Origin: Clostridiaceae bacterium
GTDB taxonomy: Bacteria > Bacillota > Clostridia > CAYPLH01 > DUMO01
Length of the DNA: 45,791 nt
NCBI GenBank assembly: GCA_012839865.1
Contig: DUMO01000022.1
Span: forward strand, 1 to 45,791
Direction of reading: 5' to 3'
The position numbers and the translations under genes are program-made. The number at the start of each line of letters is the position of its first letter. Position 1 is the stretch's first letter. Positions 42,823 to 45,791 of this stretch are shown piece by piece. The notes below the pieces were generated by a model. That model was given only the letters and a program-made list of their open reading frames with translations. It was not told the DNA's origin and ran no database searches.

Positions 42823-42829
42823 TATTTAA

Positions 42830-42849
42830 GCAGTTGAGAAATCAGCTGC
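42830..42849 (+). repeat. Leader hairpin shared with the first tRNA-Thr gene
   Basis: GCAGTTGA (42830-42837), loop GAAA, TCAGCTGC (42842-42849), with one G-T pair. The same core occurs at 2541-2560 before tRNA-Thr copy one. Confidence 0.65.
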
Positions 42850-42910
42850 CTGATATATATAAAAACCATCTTTTCTGATGGTCAAATGCAGTAAAATAGC
42901 ATGATTTCAT

Positions 42911-42986
42911 GCTGGTGTAGCTCAGCAGGTAGAGCAGCTGACTTGTAATCAGCAGGTCGGGGGTTCGATTCCGTCCACCAGCTCCA
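42911..42986 (+). tRNA. tRNA-Thr (anticodon TGT), second copy
   Basis: Acceptor GCTGGTG with CACCAGC, encoded CCA. Loop CTTGTAA has anticodon TGT. Differs from the copy at 2600 at only two positions (loop T to C, T-loop G to T). Confidence 0.97.
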
Positions 42987-43028
42987 AAGGGAGTCCGGGT
43001 TATTGTCCGGACTCCTGAAAATTCATAT

Positions 43029-43113
43029 GGAGGGGTTCCCGAGTGGCCAAAGGGGGCAGACTGTAAATCTGTTGTCAGTGACTTCGATGGTTCGAATCCA
43101 TCTCCCTCCACCA
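43029..43113 (+). tRNA. tRNA-Tyr (anticodon GTA)
   Basis: 85 nt with a long variable arm, as expected for tRNA-Tyr. Acceptor GGAGGGG with TCCCTCC, discriminator A, encoded CCA. Loop CTGTAAA has anticodon GTA. Confidence 0.95.
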
Positions 43114-43125
43114 AAATACAAAAAA

Positions 43126-43146
43126 GCCTTGCAAAGCAAGGTTTTT
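43126..43146 (+). terminator. Terminator after tRNA-Tyr
   Basis: GCCTTGC, loop AAA, GCAAGG and five T residues. Confidence 0.9.
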
Positions 43147-43287
43147 GCTTTTATTTACCCAATCTCTATTTAATTACCAACATTAAATTTGAATTAACTC
43201 TGCATAATAAAATAGAGACTTATTCTGTAGCAAGTCTCAAGGTTCAAGATGAATTTTTCACAGACTATAAAATGAAGAAGGAAAGTT

Positions 43288-44238
43288 ATGAGAGTTAAGA
43301 AATTTCTAATAGCCGGTGTACTGATTATTACATCGCTGCTTTTTATAACGGGAATCAGAATAGTTGCCAATATTAAAGAAAGAGTCCTGCCCAAACCTGA
43401 AAGCCGTAAAAATATTAATGACAGCAATATTCCCGGGAAGCATGGTATTAGGAATTTTGAAACTATCAGCGATGAAAGCAGCATTACAAGTTCCGGACCG
43501 GTAAACCTGCTGCTGCTTGGCCTGGATGACGGGGGAGAAAGATGCGATGTTGTCATGCTATTTAACGGCAGTCCGTCATCAGGTAAGGTCAATGTATTGT
43601 CTATTCCGAGGGATACCAAAGTATACAGAAATGGAAGGGCTATGAAATTTAACGCTCTATACGGCTATGGCAGCGAGCAGCAGGTAATAGAGGAAGTCAA
43701 ACGCATGACGGATTTGACGGTGGACTATTATGTGACTATTGATTTTGCCGGATTCAGGAAAATTATCGATACGTTGGGCGGTGTAGTTATTGATGTACCG
43801 ATAGATATGCATTATGACGACCCCCTTCAGAACCTGCACATTCATCTGAATAAAGGGCTTCAGGTCCTCGATGGGAAAAAAGCTGAGCAGTTTGTACGTT
43901 ACAGGAAGGGGAACAATGAAAATGAAGGCTACATTGAAGGAGACATTGGCAGAATCAAGGTGCAGCAGCAGTTCATTAAAGCCCTTATTGAGCAGAAATT
44001 CAAGCTGCGCTATATATTGAAGGCTAAAGACATTTTCAATATATTAAAGGAACATATGAAAACAAATATAAGCGTCCTTGATGTGGCGCATTACGCAACG
44101 ATGGCGAATAAAATTGAACTTGAGGAAATTTCGACTTTCAGCCTCCCGGGGGAGGTTGTTCTGGAAGGCAACACATGGTATGTCCTTTGGGACCGGAAAG
44201 CAACAAAGGATATTATAGAAGAAAACTTTTTTAAATGA
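43288..44238 (+). CDS. LytR-CpsA-Psr (LCP) family cell-wall ligase
   Basis: 316 residues. An N-terminal membrane helix (FLIAGVLIITSLLFITGI, about 6-23) leads to an extracellular LCP domain (about 70-240). Marks are LLLGLDD at the start, SIPRDTKVY with the catalytic-site Arg, DFAGFRKIIDTLGGVVIDVP and GDIGRIKVQQQFIKALI with the second Arg. LCP enzymes transfer phospho-linked polymers such as teichoic acids or capsule onto peptidoglycan. The start has a GAAGGAAAG ribosome site. It is monocistronic, downstream of the tRNA unit. Confidence 0.95.
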   Translation: MRVKKFLIAGVLIITSLLFITGIRIVANIKERVLPKPESRKNINDSNIPGKHGIRNFETISDESSITSSGPVNLLLLGLDDGGERCDVVMLFNGSPSSGKVNVLSIPRDTKVYRNGRAMKFNALYGYGSEQQVIEEVKRMTDLTVDYYVTIDFAGFRKIIDTLGGVVIDVPIDMHYDDPLQNLHIHLNKGLQVLDGKKAEQFVRYRKGNNENEGYIEGDIGRIKVQQQFIKALIEQKFKLRYILKAKDIFNILKEHMKTNISVLDVAHYATMANKIELEEISTFSLPGEVVLEGNTWYVLWDRKATKDIIEENFFK

Positions 44239-44253
44239 TCAGTTAATATAATA

Positions 44254-44322
44254 CGCAATCAGCTCTGTTTCTGATCTTTGCGCTTACTTACATTGTTGTT
44301 TGCAGCAATAGAGCTGATTGCG
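44254..44322. other. 13-bp perfect inverted repeat after the LCP gene
   Basis: CGCAATCAGCTCT (44254-44266) and AGAGCTGATTGCG (44310-44322) with a 43-nt loop. No T-run follows on the plus strand. It is probably a transcription end or a structured 3' region. Confidence 0.6.
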
Positions 44323-44445
44323 CAGAAAATACCGCAAAAACGGCATTGGTTGCAGCCCAAAATCCCGGATGATATAATAAGTGTGGTTTTGCGGTGAATC
44401 TAACCGGTGCCTGTGAAATTATTTTAAGGTAAAGAGGGTTTTTTT

Positions 44446-44997
44446 ATGACCGGCTGGGAGGAATTGATAAAGGCTTGTGAGAAATGCCAAAAGTGTGTTC
44501 TTGCCAAAACCAGAACCAATGTGGTTATCGGGCGGGGAAACATTAATGCTCCTGTCATGTTTGTAGGTGAAGGTCCTGGCGAGCAGGAGGACAAGCAGGG
44601 GTTGCCCTTTGTGGGTGCAGCCGGAAAACTTTTGGACCTTTTGCTGGATGCCATGATGTTCAAAAAGGAAGATTACTACATATGCAATATAGTAAAGTGC
44701 CGTCCTCCGGGAAACCGTGTCCCCACAGATGAAGAAGCAGAGAGCTGTTTGCCGTATTTAAGGCAGCAAGTCAGGCTGACCAGACCTAAAATAATTGTTT
44801 GTCTCGGCTCTACAGCTGCAAGATTCATAATCGACCGCAGTGCCAGGATAACCAATATACACGGGCAATGGTTTGAAAGAAAAGGTTTTTCAATAATGCC
44901 CACCTTCCATCCCGCAGCATTATTAAGGGATGAGTCCAAAAAAGCTCTCATGTGGGAAGATGTAAAAAAAGTAAAGCAGAGGTTAAATGCCATATGA
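44446..44997 (+). CDS. Uracil-DNA glycosylase, family 4 (iron-sulphur type)
   Basis: 183 residues. Catalytic motif GEGPGEQEDKQGLPFVGAAG and the second motif MPTFHPAALLR are those of family 4 enzymes, which remove uracil from DNA, probably from deaminated cytosine. Four cysteines fit the [4Fe-4S] pattern: Cys14 and Cys17 at the start, then Cys-x15-Cys in KCRPPGN...ESC. The start ATG follows a TTTTTTT stretch with AAGGTAAAGAGGG upstream. Its stop overlaps the next gene as ATGA. Confidence 0.93.
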   Translation: MTGWEELIKACEKCQKCVLAKTRTNVVIGRGNINAPVMFVGEGPGEQEDKQGLPFVGAAGKLLDLLLDAMMFKKEDYYICNIVKCRPPGNRVPTDEEAESCLPYLRQQVRLTRPKIIVCLGSTAARFIIDRSARITNIHGQWFERKGFSIMPTFHPAALLRDESKKALMWEDVKKVKQRLNAI

Positions 44998-45581
44998 TAG
45001 ACAAGGCCAAAATGATGGATGCATTGTATGATGATTATAAAAAAAGATTCTGTGACAAGGAAATCGTTTTAGGAACAGGAAACCTGGAGGCCAAAATACT
45101 TATGGTAGGTGAAGCCCCGGGGAAGGATGAAGTGCGGCTTTCAAGGCCTTTTTCCGGAATGGCGGGCAGGAACCTGGATGAATTTTTAAGCTTATTGGAT
45201 ATTGGCAGGAGTTCAATATATATAACCAACGCGATAAAATACAGACTGGCAAAAACAAACCCGAAAACGGGAAGAATAAGCAACAGGCCGGCAACAAGGA
45301 GAGAAATAATTGAAAGCAGGGAATATCTGATTGGTGAAATTGATATTATAAACCCAGAGTACATAGTGACTTTGGGGAATACGGCACTTTGGGCAGTTAC
45401 CGGGGATTTTGGATTAAATGTTGGAACACTGCACGGAAAAATTCATAAAATACTAAATAAAGAGAAACCTAATATCAAACTGTATTCGCTTTATCACCCT
45501 GCAAGCATCATATATAACAGAAGCTTAAAATCAACTTATATCGAGGACATATTAAGGCTGAAGGACGAGATTTGCCGTTAA
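44994..45581 (+). CDS. Second uracil-DNA-glycosylase-superfamily protein lacking the iron-sulphur cysteines
   Basis: 195 residues from the ATG that overlaps the previous stop (ATGA); a start at 44952 lies inside the first gene and is rejected. Motifs: GEAPGKDEVRLSRPFSGMAG and YSLYHPASIIYN, matching GEGPGEQED and TFHPAALLR of the neighbour, so it is a diverged paralogue. The cluster cysteines are gone: where the neighbour has KCRPPGN this has KYRLAKT, and only one stray Cys (RFCDKE) remains near the start. So it is either a cluster-free glycosylase (family 4/5/6-like) or a DNA-binding relative. Translational coupling suggests the two proteins act together. Confidence 0.88.
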   Translation: MIDKAKMMDALYDDYKKRFCDKEIVLGTGNLEAKILMVGEAPGKDEVRLSRPFSGMAGRNLDEFLSLLDIGRSSIYITNAIKYRLAKTNPKTGRISNRPATRREIIESREYLIGEIDIINPEYIVTLGNTALWAVTGDFGLNVGTLHGKIHKILNKEKPNIKLYSLYHPASIIYNRSLKSTYIEDILRLKDEICR

Positions 45582-45646
45582 AAAGCCGGTAAATAGCCGA
45601 TTTCTGAGCTTTGAAAAAGATATCAGATTTTTTATAAAAAAAGGTG

Positions 45647-45675
45647 TTGACAAAGTATAGGTTGGGTGTTAAGAT
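45647..45675 (+). promoter_or_regulatory. Tandem strong promoter P1 (rRNA-operon type)
   Basis: TTGACA (45647-45652), 17-bp spacer, TAAGAT (45670-45675), preceded by an A/T-rich UP-like tract (TTTTTTATAAAAAAAGG). Confidence 0.85.
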
Positions 45676-45739
45676 ATAAAAGCTGTCTGACGCGGGGCCG
45701 GAAAAAACGGACTTGCAAGGAATTGGAAGAAAAAAGTTG

Positions 45740-45768
45740 TTGACAAAGTGAAGGCAGCGTGCTAAGAT
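45740..45768 (+). promoter_or_regulatory. Tandem strong promoter P2 (rRNA-operon type)
   Basis: TTGACA (45740-45745), 17-bp spacer, TAAGAT (45763-45768). It repeats P1 93 bp downstream, sharing TTGACAAAGT and TAAGATATAAAAG. No terminator lies between. The gene that they drive is outside the window. Confidence 0.85.
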
Positions 45769-45791
45769 ATAAAAGTCGCGCTTCTCGGAGA

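Noticed and set aside
1-45791. CRISPR array, prophage or insertion sequence
   Set aside because: No regularly spaced identical repeats with unique spacers, and no integrase, transposase or phage structural gene was found. The 30-bp repeat at 5382-5577 has no spacers.

Overview
This window is chromosomal DNA of a low-to-mid-GC Gram-positive bacterium of the class Clostridia. The support is consensus sigma-A promoters (TTGACA, 17 bp, TATAAT-type), strong AGGAGG ribosome sites, tRNA genes with encoded CCA, and families typical of Clostridia: a TGS/ThrRS-like nucleoside kinase, HelD, RibU under an FMN riboswitch, and a Gram-positive Tad locus with a DUF6382/FHA protein. A cellulolytic cluster III relative (Acetivibrio/Ruminiclostridium) fits, but that is inference. 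No phage, insertion sequence with a transposase, or CRISPR array was seen. Layout: 1-2342 holds the 3' end of a YesN-type response regulator and its YesM-type kinase, followed by a solitary tRNA-Thr. 2931-9691 is a Tad (type IVc) pilus operon behind a perfect promoter: TadZ/CpaE-like ATPase, TadA, TadB, TadC, a short Flp-like pilin and a DUF6382/FHA protein, ending in a single-stranded DNA-binding protein gene. A tandem 30-bp repeat re-iterates the ribosome-binding site between tadA and tadB. A 189-nt near-palindrome closes this block. 9981-12870 (minus) encodes an oxidoreductase and a nucleoside kinase. 13079-16455 holds a frameshifted CPBP protease, hairpin repeats and HelD. 16791-30223 is the largest unit: seven to eight co-directional genes that combine an ABC-2 exporter, a large surface protein with a degenerate amidotransferase-like domain, a coiled-coil/low-complexity membrane protein, a MoxR ATPase, a DUF58 protein and two membrane-anchored von Willebrand A proteins. 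This MoxR-vWA-exporter cassette has no clearly assigned function and is the best candidate here for an undescribed system, probably acting at the cell envelope. 30382-38550 holds a multispanning membrane protein, a decayed DUF6259-type lipoprotein gene, the FMN riboswitch plus ribU, galU, a small unknown protein behind a hairpin that hides its ribosome site, and a secreted phosphodiester-glycosidase-family protein. 39072-45581 holds a TtcA-like tRNA thiolase, eight tRNA genes (Pro; His-Gln-Lys; Glu-Asp; Thr-Tyr) with their own promoters and terminators, a zinc-ribbon membrane protein, a cyclase-family hydrolase, a Nudix remnant, an LCP-family ligase and two tandem uracil-DNA-glycosylase paralogues, the second lacking the iron-sulphur cysteines. 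The window ends in two near-identical strong promoters 93 bp apart that look like rRNA-operon promoters, so an rRNA operon probably begins just beyond the edge.
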